From NCBI GenBank assembly GCA_007136565.1, contig SLGS01000151.1:1-6120 (forward strand): a stretch of 6,120 bases of DNA. Direction: 5' to 3'. Source of the stretch: Clostridia bacterium. Lineage in GTDB: Bacteria > Bacillota > Sulfobacillia > SLMV01. A model generated the notes under the pieces. The model was given only the letters and a program-made list of their open reading frames with translations. It did no database searches and was not told where the DNA came from. The first letter of the stretch is position 1. Each line of letters opens with the position of its first letter. A program made the translations under genes and the position numbers. This document shows positions 1 through 6,120 of the stretch, piece after piece.

Positions 1-627
1 AAGAGGGCCTCTCCCTCCCGGGGGCGCCTCGCCGAGGATCTCGACGCTATCGCGCTGACCCGATCGTACGCCGAGGGTGGTGCCTCCGCCATCTCGGTCC
101 TCACCGAACGCGACCATTTCGGCGGCAGCTACCAAGACCTCGCCGATGTGCGAAGCGCCACCGAGCTGCCCATCCTCTGCAAGGATTTCGTGTTCTGCCC
201 ATACCAGGTGTATCGAGCCCGGGCGGCGGGAGCGGATGCTATGCTCCTGATCGCCGCCATTCTCTCGGATGCCACCCTGCAGGAACTTCGGGAGTTGAGC
301 ATCGGGCTGGGGATGGACGTCCTGGTCGAAGTGCACGATGCCGAGGAACTGCGCAGGGCGACTTCCCTCGGGGTGGACCTGTTGGGCATAAATAACCGGG
401 ACCTTGCTACCTTCGAGGTGAATCTCGCGACCTTCGAGCACCTGGCTCCCATGGTGGCCGAAAACATCCCGTTGGTGGCCGAGAGTGGAATCCGCACCCC
501 CGCCGATGTCCATCGGATGATGAGTGCTGGAGCGGACGCAGTCCTGGTGGGAGAATCGCTGGTGAAATCCGCCGATCCGGCGACCGCCCTGCGTCACCTC
601 GCCTCCTTCGAGGGGGGCTCGGCATGA
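1..627 (+). CDS. trpC: Indole-3-glycerol phosphate synthase TrpC, 5' end cut by window edge
   Basis: This cytoplasmic enzyme converts 1-(2-carboxyphenylamino)-1-deoxyribulose 5-phosphate to indole-3-glycerol phosphate, the ring-closing step of tryptophan synthesis. The frame is open from the first base, and 208 residues of a (beta/alpha)8 barrel are visible. The fragment begins inside the family motif, as KRASPSRG. Residues matching known catalytic positions are K1, K61 (LCKDF), E110 (LVEVHD), N131 (GINNRDL) and E161-S162 (AESGI). Family members are usually about 255-270 aa, so roughly 50-60 N-terminal residues lie to the left of the window. The stop codon TGA (625-627) overlaps the trpF start by four bases (ATGA), which suggests translational coupling in one operon. 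There is no sign of decay. Identity is seen from motifs and supported by the trp neighbours. Confidence 0.97.
   Translation, partial: KRASPSRGRLAEDLDAIALTRSYAEGGASAISVLTERDHFGGSYQDLADVRSATELPILCKDFVFCPYQVYRARAAGADAMLLIAAILSDATLQELRELSIGLGMDVLVEVHDAEELRRATSLGVDLLGINNRDLATFEVNLATFEHLAPMVAENIPLVAESGIRTPADVHRMMSAGADAVLVGESLVKSADPATALRHLASFEGGSA
611..617 (+). promoter_or_regulatory. Ribosome binding site of trpF inside trpC
   Basis: An AGGGGGG run inside the last codons of trpC sits 6 bases before the ATG at 624. It is a G-rich Shine-Dalgarno-like sequence at good spacing and supports that start. Confidence 0.55.
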
Positions 628-1304
628 CCCGCGTCAAGATCTGCGGCGTCACCGATCCCGAAAACGCCGTCCAGTGCGCTCGCCTCGGGGCGGACATGAT
701 AGGTTTGAACTTCTATCCCCGGGGGCCGAGATACGTGGAAACGAAAGTCGCCCGGGAGATAGTCCAGGCCCTGCGATCGGACGTCGGGCCGAACAAGCCG
801 CTGGTGGTGGGAGTATTCGTCAATGCCAGCAGCCAGTCGTCGCTTCGCATGATGGATCTCTTGGATCTCGATGCCATCCAACTCAGCGGCGACGAGCCGC
901 TGGACACCCTGGCCGATTACCACGGCCGGGCCTTCAAGGCCCTCCGCCCCGAAGATTCCGATCCCGGATCCCAAATCGAGGCGATTATGCCGTTTATCCC
1001 TTCCGACCCCGACCTGCCCGGTGCCCTGCTCGACGCGCAACACGATACCCTCTACGGCGGTACGGGCCGGTTGGTGGATCCCGAGCTAGCCCTCCAACTG
1101 GTCCGTCGCGTTCCCCGGCTCTTGCTGGCCGGGGGGCTCAACCCGGACAATGTCGCCGACCGCATCCGCCAGGTTAAGCCGTGGGGAGTCGACGTGGCCA
1201 GCGGCGTCGAAAGTGAAGGCCCCGGTCTAAAGGACCTGGATATGGTGCGCAGATTCGTGCAAGCCGTAAACACTGCGAATGGGAGTGAAGAGATTGAAGG
1301 ATGA
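624..1304 (+). CDS. trpF: Phosphoribosylanthranilate isomerase TrpF
   Basis: TrpF catalyses the Amadori rearrangement of N-(5-phosphoribosyl)anthranilate to CdRP, the substrate of TrpC. The protein has 226 residues, slightly longer than the usual 200-210. The N-terminus TRVKICGVTDPENA carries the catalytic-base cysteine at C7. NFYPRGPRYV at about residues 29-38 is the conserved early barrel loop. LLDAQ holds the expected general-acid aspartate at D137, followed by the phosphate-loop motif GGTG at 145-148 and LLAGGLNPDNV near 173-183. The ATG overlaps the trpC stop (ATGA) and has a G-rich ribosome site 6 bases upstream. The 3' end overlaps the trpB start. It is a separate gene rather than a TrpC-TrpF fusion, unlike enterobacteria. 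The last dozen or so residues are acidic and poorly conserved, and their DNA also carries the trpB start signals. Confidence 0.96.
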   Translation: MTRVKICGVTDPENAVQCARLGADMIGLNFYPRGPRYVETKVAREIVQALRSDVGPNKPLVVGVFVNASSQSSLRMMDLLDLDAIQLSGDEPLDTLADYHGRAFKALRPEDSDPGSQIEAIMPFIPSDPDLPGALLDAQHDTLYGGTGRLVDPELALQLVRRVPRLLLAGGLNPDNVADRIRQVKPWGVDVASGVESEGPGLKDLDMVRRFVQAVNTANGSEEIEG

Positions 1305-2517
1305 ACGAGGCAAGGCCTGGGACTCCTTACCCAACGAACGCGGATACTTCGGGGATTTCGGGGGCCGCTTCGTACCGGAAATCCTGGCCCCCGCCCTGGA
1401 CGAATTGACCAAAGCCTACCGGGAATCGGTGGTCGATGGGGAATTCTCCCGCAGACTCGAGACCTTATCTCGGGATTACTGCGGACGGCCAACTCCCTTA
1501 TCCTACGCGCAGAGGTTATCGGAATATCTCGGTGGAGCCCGCATATATCTAAAGCGCGAGGACCTGGCCCACACGGGCGCCCACAAGATCAACAACGCCC
1601 TGGGGCAGGGACTATTGGCCGAGAGGATGGGTAAGGGCCGCATCATTGCCGAAACGGGTGCCGGCCAGCACGGGGTTGCCGCGGCCACGGTGGCGGCTCT
1701 TCTCGGACTCGATTGTCGTGTTTACATGGGCGAGATGGACATGCAGAGACAGGAGCCCAACGTGTTTCGAATGCGTCTGCTCGGGGCCGAGGTAACACCC
1801 GTCGACAGCGGAAGCAAGACCTTAAAGGATGCCATCAATGAAGCCATACGCGATTGGGTGACTAACGTCGACGATACTTTCTACCTGCTCGGTTCTGTCC
1901 TCGGTCCCCACCCCTACCCCACCATGGTCCGAAACTTCCAGCGAGTAATTGGCGACGAAGCCCGCATCCAGATTCGGGAGGCGGCGGGAAGCCTCCCCGA
2001 CCTATGCATCGCCTGCGTTGGCGGAGGCAGTAACGCCATCGGGTTATTCTACCCGTTCCTGGGGGATGAGACGGAACTCGTGGGCGTGGAAGCCGGGGGC
2101 CTTGGACTATCCACCGGCAAGCACGCTTCGCGATTCAACGACCCCCGGCTGGGCAGACCCGGGGTACTGCACGGCACCCGCTCCTATGTATTGCAGGATG
2201 AGGATGGCCAGATCCTCGATACGCACAGCATTTCCGCCGGTCTCGATTACGCTTCTGTGGGACCCGAACACGCCAATCTCCGAGCGTTGGGACGGGCGAC
2301 CTATACCACGGCCACCGACGATGAAGCCCTGGAGGCACTGCACACGTTATGTCGGTTGGAGGGGATAATCCCGGCGCTGGAGAGCGCCCACGCCCTGGCC
2401 GAGGCGATGAAGAGGGCCCCGGGGATGTCTCGGGATGCCATAATCCTGGTCAATCTCTCCGGGCGGGGCGACAAAGATCTCGGCACCATAATGGAGAAAC
2501 TGGGTGATGAACTATGA
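1279..2517 (+). CDS. trpB: Tryptophan synthase beta subunit TrpB
   Basis: This PLP enzyme joins indole, channelled from TrpA, with L-serine to give L-tryptophan in the alpha2beta2 complex. The protein is 412 aa; the family is about 390-410. Visible motifs, numbered from ATG 1279, are YFGDFGGRFVPE at 23-34, HTGAHKINNALGQ with the PLP Schiff-base lysine K103, AETGAGQHG with the catalytic glutamate E125, the PLP phosphate loop GGGSN at 248-252, ALESAHALA near the C-terminus, and SGRGDKD with S394 expected to contact the PLP ring nitrogen. It is TrpB1-type, paired with trpA. The start is uncertain. ATG 1279 lacks a Shine-Dalgarno, while TTG 1294 has GGGAG 8 bases upstream and would shorten the product by 5 residues. 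Either start overlaps trpF. The stop overlaps the trpA start as ATGA. No key residue is missing. Confidence 0.98.
   Translation: MGVKRLKDERGKAWDSLPNERGYFGDFGGRFVPEILAPALDELTKAYRESVVDGEFSRRLETLSRDYCGRPTPLSYAQRLSEYLGGARIYLKREDLAHTGAHKINNALGQGLLAERMGKGRIIAETGAGQHGVAAATVAALLGLDCRVYMGEMDMQRQEPNVFRMRLLGAEVTPVDSGSKTLKDAINEAIRDWVTNVDDTFYLLGSVLGPHPYPTMVRNFQRVIGDEARIQIREAAGSLPDLCIACVGGGSNAIGLFYPFLGDETELVGVEAGGLGLSTGKHASRFNDPRLGRPGVLHGTRSYVLQDEDGQILDTHSISAGLDYASVGPEHANLRALGRATYTTATDDEALEALHTLCRLEGIIPALESAHALAEAMKRAPGMSRDAIILVNLSGRGDKDLGTIMEKLGDEL
1281..1285 (+). promoter_or_regulatory. Shine-Dalgarno that may set the trpB start
   Basis: GGGAG lies within the end of trpF. It is 8 bases before an in-frame TTG (1294-1296) of trpB but falls inside the reading frame if the ATG at 1279 is used. 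The ATG at 1279 has no recognisable Shine-Dalgarno upstream. The site therefore favours TTG 1294, although re-initiation by ribosomes finishing trpF could serve the ATG. Confidence 0.45.
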
Positions 2518-3320
2518 TGGGCGGATCTAGGCTTTTGGGGCTGGAATCGATACGGCAGGTCTTCGCCAAGACCTCGGCGGCGAGGCGCTCCGCCTTCCTG
2601 CCCTATTTCCCGATAGGCTATCCCGACTACGAAACCTCCTTGGACATCATCGAGGGCATGGCTCGAGCGGGGGTAGACGCTTTCGAAATCGGAATGCCCT
2701 TTAGCGATCCGCTGGCGGACGGTCCCGTAATCCAGGCTGCGACGTCGACGGCCCTGGCCAATGGAGTGAACACGCGCCGGTGCCTGGAAGCCGTCGGCGA
2801 ACTGCGCCACAGGGGAGTGGAACAACCCCTGCTGCTGATGGGGTATCTCAACCCGATTCTCTCTTACGGCGTCGCCGAGTTCGCGGCCGACGCCAGGGCC
2901 TTCGGGGCCGATGGCCTCATCGTACCGGATCTTCCCCCCGAGGAGACGGCGATCCTCTCCACACCCTGCGCCCGACATGATCTCGCCATGGTGCAGTTCG
3001 TAACACCGAACTCGGATGAAGCGCGGATCGCGGCGGCCGACGAAAATGCCACGGGGTTCATCTACGTCGTCTCCCTCAAGGGCACCACCGGGGCCAGGGA
3101 ATCCGTATCCGAAGGCCTGGCCGACTTACTCGGCCGCCTGCGCGGGCAAACCGACAAGCCCTTGGTGGTCGGCTTCGGCATCGGTTCTCCCGAACACGCC
3201 CGCGCCATCAATGGATTGTGCGACGGCTTCATAGTCGGTAGTGCCCTGGTGAACGCCGCCCGAATCCCGGGTGACGCCCAGCGCCTGGCGGAAGATATTA
3301 TGGGCGCCCTGGTCGAGTAA
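2514..3320 (+). CDS. trpA: Tryptophan synthase alpha subunit TrpA
   Basis: TrpA cleaves indole-3-glycerol phosphate to indole and glyceraldehyde 3-phosphate and passes indole to TrpB. The protein is 268 aa, the normal length. FEIGMPFSDPLADGP holds both catalytic acids, E58 and D69, with the same 11-residue spacing as E. coli E49/D60. Other conserved elements are LMGYLNP, the PDLPPEE strand, IYVVSLKGTTG with Y184 and the mobile loop at 187-193, the phosphate-binding GFGI at 220-223, and GSAL with G242-S243. The start is an ATGATG, so 2514 and 2517 are both possible. The first gives the 4-base overlap with the trpB stop that is typical of coupled translation. It is the last trp gene here; the next gene is convergent, 34 bp downstream. 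Confidence 0.98.
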   Translation: MMGGSRLLGLESIRQVFAKTSAARRSAFLPYFPIGYPDYETSLDIIEGMARAGVDAFEIGMPFSDPLADGPVIQAATSTALANGVNTRRCLEAVGELRHRGVEQPLLLMGYLNPILSYGVAEFAADARAFGADGLIVPDLPPEETAILSTPCARHDLAMVQFVTPNSDEARIAAADENATGFIYVVSLKGTTGARESVSEGLADLLGRLRGQTDKPLVVGFGIGSPEHARAINGLCDGFIVGSALVNAARIPGDAQRLAEDIMGALVE

Positions 3321-3326
3321 TACCCA

Positions 3327-3356
3327 GATGGGCGCCCGGGTGGGGCGGCGTCCCTC
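3327..3356 (+). terminator. Possible hairpin between convergent trpA and M24 genes
   Basis: GGGCGCC at 3330-3336 can pair with GGCGTCC at 3347-3353 (one G-U pair) around a 10-base G-rich loop, with GA/TC able to extend the stem past a mismatch. A competing fold pairs the palindrome GGGCGCCC at 3302-3309, inside trpA, with its second copy at 3330-3337. There is no T-run after either stem, so this is not a classical intrinsic terminator. The call rests on position in the 34 bp convergent gap and on stem strength. Confidence 0.3.
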
Positions 3357-4518
3357 AGCTACGATCGATGCGTCGGTATATCGCCTCGCGGGGAGACAGG
3401 GGCACAGCGCCCTCGGGTGTTACGAGGAAGTTGTCGGAGACCAGGAAAGCCCTACCCCCCTCCGTCAGCGTGGCCGGATGAAACGAAAGGACCATGCCCT
3501 CGCGAAGCTCGTCGTCGTCGGACAGGGGATATCTACGGTCCAGGTCGTCTGTCCCGATGGTGTGACAGTGCCGGGTATGAGAACCGATGACCTCGTAACC
3601 CGCATCCCGAAAGACCGCATCGGATACCTCTCCCACCACTCCCTTGCCGACGCCCGGTATCGCCGCCCGCGAAGATTCCTCGATGGCGAGCCGAGTGGTT
3701 TCCAGGAGCCTGCGGTCGTCCTCGGACAGTTTTTCGAAGCTGAAGACGGTGCTCAGTTCGCACCAATATCCGTAGGGACCCGAGTAATCCAGTTCGAAGG
3801 TTATGGTGTCGTTCTTTTCCAGGCGCCTGTCGAGGGTGGTCGGCATGCTGAAGGGCGTTCCCCCGAAGGAATGTTTATGCCAACCGCGAAACCCCCCGGC
3901 CCCCTTGACGTGCGCTTCCGCCATGCTCCCCGCGGCCCAGGCCCGCGCCCCCGGCCGAAGCTGCCGGGCATAAATGTCCGTAGCCTCGGCCATGATCCTA
4001 CCCAACTGCTGCATGGCCGCGACCTCGAAGGGGGACTTGATCAATCGCAACTCATCGATATCGTCGGTGACGTCGACCAGCTCGAAGGTCGAAAACCCGG
4101 GCGCCAGTACCCGCCAGTCCCGGGCGGAGAAGTGAGTATCCGCGTTGGCCACTCCCAACCTCCCGCCACCCTCAGCCACCTCAAAGACCAACTCCAGCAA
4201 CCTCTCCAGGGGATCGCAATCGGTCTCTACCGTCTCCACGTCGGCATCGACGGCGGTGACCTCTCCCCAGGCGGCTTCGTAGTTGGATGCGTACAAGACC
4301 CTGGGCCTATCCGCACATCGGGAAAAGAGCAGGTAAGCCTTGCCCGCCCAAAGATCCGCATTGGTGAAATAGCGGAGCAAACCGTTCATCCGCGGGGCTC
4401 CCGCGACGGGCACCAGGATCGCTGAAAGATCCCCTCGATCCATGATGCCTTCTAGGTTCTTCCTCCTCCTGGCAATATCGGAACGGAGGTTCTCTTCGGA
4501 CAATCCGACCATCGTCAT
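3355..4518 (-). CDS. M24-family (Xaa-Pro peptidase/creatinase-like) protein with altered metal site
   Basis: The product (387 aa from ATG 4518) has the two-domain creatinase/aminopeptidase P layout: a creatinase-N-like domain to about residue 150, the linker motif ELRLIKSPFEVAAM near 156-169, then a pita-bread M24 domain to the end. No signal peptide or membrane segment is visible, so it is probably cytoplasmic. Canonical M24 metallopeptidases bind two metals through D, D, H, E, E. By my alignment the first Asp position is Leu with D244 one residue off, the second is E254 (GYWCELS), the His is kept (H319 in CHTIG), the first Glu is H347 (LSFHP, where TIEPG is usual) and the last Glu is S361 (LVSDNFLVT). 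It may be a metal-independent C-N hydrolase like creatinase or may bind metal differently, so substrate cannot be given. The longest frame starts at TTG 4533. ATG 4518 and ATG 4512 lie just after a GGGAG and are better starts. It is divergent from the amidase. Confidence 0.9.
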   Translation of the reverse strand: MTMVGLSEENLRSDIARRRKNLEGIMDRGDLSAILVPVAGAPRMNGLLRYFTNADLWAGKAYLLFSRCADRPRVLYASNYEAAWGEVTAVDADVETVETDCDPLERLLELVFEVAEGGGRLGVANADTHFSARDWRVLAPGFSTFELVDVTDDIDELRLIKSPFEVAAMQQLGRIMAEATDIYARQLRPGARAWAAGSMAEAHVKGAGGFRGWHKHSFGGTPFSMPTTLDRRLEKNDTITFELDYSGPYGYWCELSTVFSFEKLSEDDRRLLETTRLAIEESSRAAIPGVGKGVVGEVSDAVFRDAGYEVIGSHTRHCHTIGTDDLDRRYPLSDDDELREGMVLSFHPATLTEGGRAFLVSDNFLVTPEGAVPLSPREAIYRRIDRS

Positions 4519-4683
4519 CACTCTCCCAGGCAAAATTGATCATCGATCGGAAGCCTTTCGACCCCCACATCGGTTGCCCTTCCGAGTCGCCCCGGGATGC
4601 AGGAATTGAAAGCCCCCTGCAAAACTAGAGTCAGTACCCACAAGCCGGGTTGAGCCGATCCCCGGTAAAGAGAGGTGATCCCT
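4519..4683. promoter_or_regulatory. Divergent intergenic region, presumed promoters of the M24 and amidase genes
   Basis: This spacer of about 165 bases separates two genes pointing away from each other, so promoters for both are expected here. I found no convincing -35/-10 pair on either strand; a TTGAAA at 4606-4611 has no good -10 at normal spacing. CCGGG (4645-4649) can pair with CCCGG (4661-4665) just before the amidase ribosome site. On the minus strand a GGGAG lies just before the likely M24 starts. No operator-like long palindrome stands out. Confidence 0.4.
4671..4680 (+). promoter_or_regulatory. Strong Shine-Dalgarno setting a TTG start for the amidase
   Basis: AGAGGTGATC matches the complement of the 16S rRNA 3' end almost in full. 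Its GAGG core ends 8 bases before the TTG at 4684. An in-frame TAA at 4666-4668 lies just upstream, so the coding frame cannot extend further. The first in-frame ATG (4702) has no comparable site, which makes TTG 4684 the preferred start. Confidence 0.75.
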
Positions 4684-6120
4684 TTGCGGGATATTTCCGG
4701 TATGGTAACCGACGCTACCACGGTTAAGGCGATGCGAAGGATGATGGATGAGGGGCACTTCAGTGCCGCGGACTTAACATGGTATTACATGGAGAGAATA
4801 GCCCGTTACGATGCCGGAGACGACGGCATTAACTCCGTTTTGGAACTTAACCCCGAGGCGGTTTTTTTGGCAGAGGCCCTGGACCGAGAAGCGGAGCAAA
4901 GCGGACCGCGGGGCCCCCTTCACGGTATCCCCGTATTGCTCAAGGACAATATTGACACCGGCGACAAGATGCATACCAGCGCGGGAACCTTGGCCCTGGC
5001 CAACTCTCGAGCCGAAGAAGATGCTTTCGTGGCCGCTCGCCTGCGGGACGCCGGGGCCATCATCCTCGGTAAAACGAACATGACCGAGATGGCGAACTTC
5101 ATGACCGAGGGAATGCCCAGCGGATACAGCTCCCGCGGAGGCCAGGTAAAAAACCCCTACGGACCCGGCCGCCTGGAGGTCAGCGGATCCAGTTCCGGAT
5201 CCGGGGCAGCCATAGCCGCCGACTTCGCGGCCCTGGCGGTGGGCACCGAGACATCCGGCTCCGTACTGAGCCCCGCGAGTCACAACTCCATAGTCGGCAT
5301 CAAACCCACCGTGGGGTTGGTCAGTAGATCGGGCATAATACCCATAGCCCACAGCCAGGATACCGCCGGCCCCATGGCCCGAACCGTGGAGGATGCCGCC
5401 CTGATGCTCGGCGCGATGGTGGGAGTAGACGAAGGGGATCCGGCCACGGTGTCCTCCGTCGGGCGCTATCACGTGGACTACACTCAATTCCTCGATTCCC
5501 GGGGCCTGGAGGAGACCCGCCTCGGGATTCCCAGGGGGTATTACGAGGACCTGGACTCCTCGCAACTGTCCATCATGGAGCACGCCATCGAGGTCATGCG
5601 ATCCGCCGGAGCGGATATCGTGGACGACGTCGAGATCCCGGGAGGTCGCGACAAGTGGCAATCGCCGGTCCTCGTTTACGAGTTCAAGTCCGCACTCAAC
5701 GCCTACCTGGGCGGCCTGGATCCAAGGGTACCCGTACACTCCCTGGCCGAGCTGATTCACTTCAACTTCCAAAGCGCTCCCGCTACTCTCAGGTACGGGC
5801 AGAGCCTACTACTGGCGTCGGAAAAGACGAGCGGCACCCTCACGGAACGCGAGTACATCGATGCGCGAAAGAGAGATATCCTGGATGCCCGGATCAAGGG
5901 CATCGATGCGGTCATGGAAGGACACGGACTCGACGCCCTGCTTTTCCCCGCGAACGGAGGCGCGTCACTGGCTGCCAAGGCCGGTTATCCTTCGATCACG
6001 GTCCCGGGAGGATACGACTCCAGCGGTCTCCCCCTGGGGGTAACCTTCACCGCCCGGGCCTTCGAGGAACCGGCGCTACTGCGAATGGCGTACGGTTACG
6101 AGCGGGCCACGCGGATCCGG
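4684..6120 (+). CDS. Amidase-signature family hydrolase, peptide-amidase-like, 3' end cut by window edge
   Basis: Amidase-signature enzymes hydrolyse amide bonds with a Ser-cisSer-Lys triad. From TTG 4684, 479 residues are visible without a stop. The triad is K87 (LLKDN), S169 in the Gly/Ser-rich SGSSSGSG segment, and nucleophile S193 in GTETSGSV; the 24-residue S-S spacing is the family norm. YSSRGGQVKNPY before the Ser loop, and KPTVGLVSRSGIIPI with SQDTAGPMA (SQD at 224-226) after it, recall bacterial peptide amidase (Pam, C-terminal peptide amide hydrolysis) more than GatA. The C-terminal AGYPSITVPGG and ERATRIR mark the normal family end, so probably only a short tail is missing. No signal peptide is seen, so a cytoplasmic site is likely. 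It is not GatA of the tRNA amidotransferase, since gatB and gatC are absent nearby. Substrate is inferred from motif resemblance only. It is divergent from the M24 gene. Confidence 0.94.
   Translation, partial: MRDISGMVTDATTVKAMRRMMDEGHFSAADLTWYYMERIARYDAGDDGINSVLELNPEAVFLAEALDREAEQSGPRGPLHGIPVLLKDNIDTGDKMHTSAGTLALANSRAEEDAFVAARLRDAGAIILGKTNMTEMANFMTEGMPSGYSSRGGQVKNPYGPGRLEVSGSSSGSGAAIAADFAALAVGTETSGSVLSPASHNSIVGIKPTVGLVSRSGIIPIAHSQDTAGPMARTVEDAALMLGAMVGVDEGDPATVSSVGRYHVDYTQFLDSRGLEETRLGIPRGYYEDLDSSQLSIMEHAIEVMRSAGADIVDDVEIPGGRDKWQSPVLVYEFKSALNAYLGGLDPRVPVHSLAELIHFNFQSAPATLRYGQSLLLASEKTSGTLTEREYIDARKRDILDARIKGIDAVMEGHGLDALLFPANGGASLAAKAGYPSITVPGGYDSSGLPLGVTFTARAFEEPALLRMAYGYERATRIR

Noticed and set aside
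2301..2978. Minus-strand open frame (225 codons) across the trpB/trpA junction
   Set aside because: It is fully covered by trpB and trpA coding sequence and has no recognisable domain or ribosome site; it is a GC-rich antisense frame.
3271..4425. Long plus-strand open frame (384 codons) antisense to the M24 gene
   Set aside because: It overlaps the trpA end and lies wholly over the M24 gene on the other strand. Its protein is rich in Pro, Arg and Gly with no recognisable motif, as expected of an antisense frame in GC-rich DNA, whereas the minus-strand frame has clear family motifs.
4606..4631. TTGAAA ... TAGAGT as a promoter for the amidase
   Set aside because: The spacing is about 14 bases and the -10 matches the consensus at only 4 of 6 positions, which is too weak to call in isolation.
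5185..5202. Repeated GGATCC in the amidase as a repeat or site
   Set aside because: The two copies simply encode the Gly/Ser-rich catalytic loop (GSSSGS) and need no other explanation.
4774..5772. Long minus-strand open frame (332 codons) antisense to the amidase
   Set aside because: The plus-strand frame carries a complete amidase triad and conserved blocks across the same bases. The antisense product shows only Gly/Val-rich low-information sequence without family motifs.
4684..6120. GatA subunit of the Asp/Glu-tRNA amidotransferase
   Set aside because: The Ser loop SGSSSGSG, the RGGQVKNPY block and SQDTAGPMA differ from GatA style and match peptide-amidase-like members. No gatB or gatC is seen beside it.

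Overview
The window is GC-rich and almost fully coding, with tightly packed bacterial genes. It reads as ordinary chromosomal sequence: there is no insertion sequence, integrase, CRISPR array, tRNA or rRNA that I can see. Gene content and protein style (free-standing TrpC and TrpF, frequent ATA isoleucine codons in GC-rich DNA, an M24 creatinase-like protein next to an amidase) are compatible with a free-living Chloroflexota lineage such as SAR202 or Dehalococcoidia. That assignment is an impression, not a demonstration.

Positions 1-3320 (+) hold the 3' part of a tryptophan biosynthesis operon in the order trpC-trpF-trpB-trpA. The genes are joined by overlaps: ATGA at trpC/trpF, about 26 bp at trpF/trpB, and ATGA at trpB/trpA. 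TrpF isomerises phosphoribosylanthranilate, TrpC closes the indole ring, and the TrpA/TrpB complex turns indole-glycerol phosphate and serine into tryptophan. All catalytic residues checked are present, so the block looks functional. trpC is cut by the left edge, so any trpE, trpG, trpD or leader/attenuator lies outside the window.

Positions 3321-3354 are a 34 bp gap between convergent genes, with overlapping GC-rich inverted repeats that could end transcription. Positions 3355-4518 (-) encode a two-domain M24-family (Xaa-Pro peptidase/creatinase fold) protein whose usual metal ligands are mostly replaced.

Positions 4519-4683 are a divergent intergenic region carrying the 5' signals of both flanking genes. 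From 4684 to the right edge (+) runs an amidase-signature hydrolase closest in motif style to peptide amidases. It appears to start at a TTG preceded by a very strong Shine-Dalgarno sequence and lacks only its C-terminal tail. The divergent M24/amidase pair may be a small catabolic unit for peptides or other amide or C-N compounds, unrelated to the trp operon.

I see no convincing new multi-gene system. The points most worth a second look are the degenerate M24 active site and the TTG start of the amidase.
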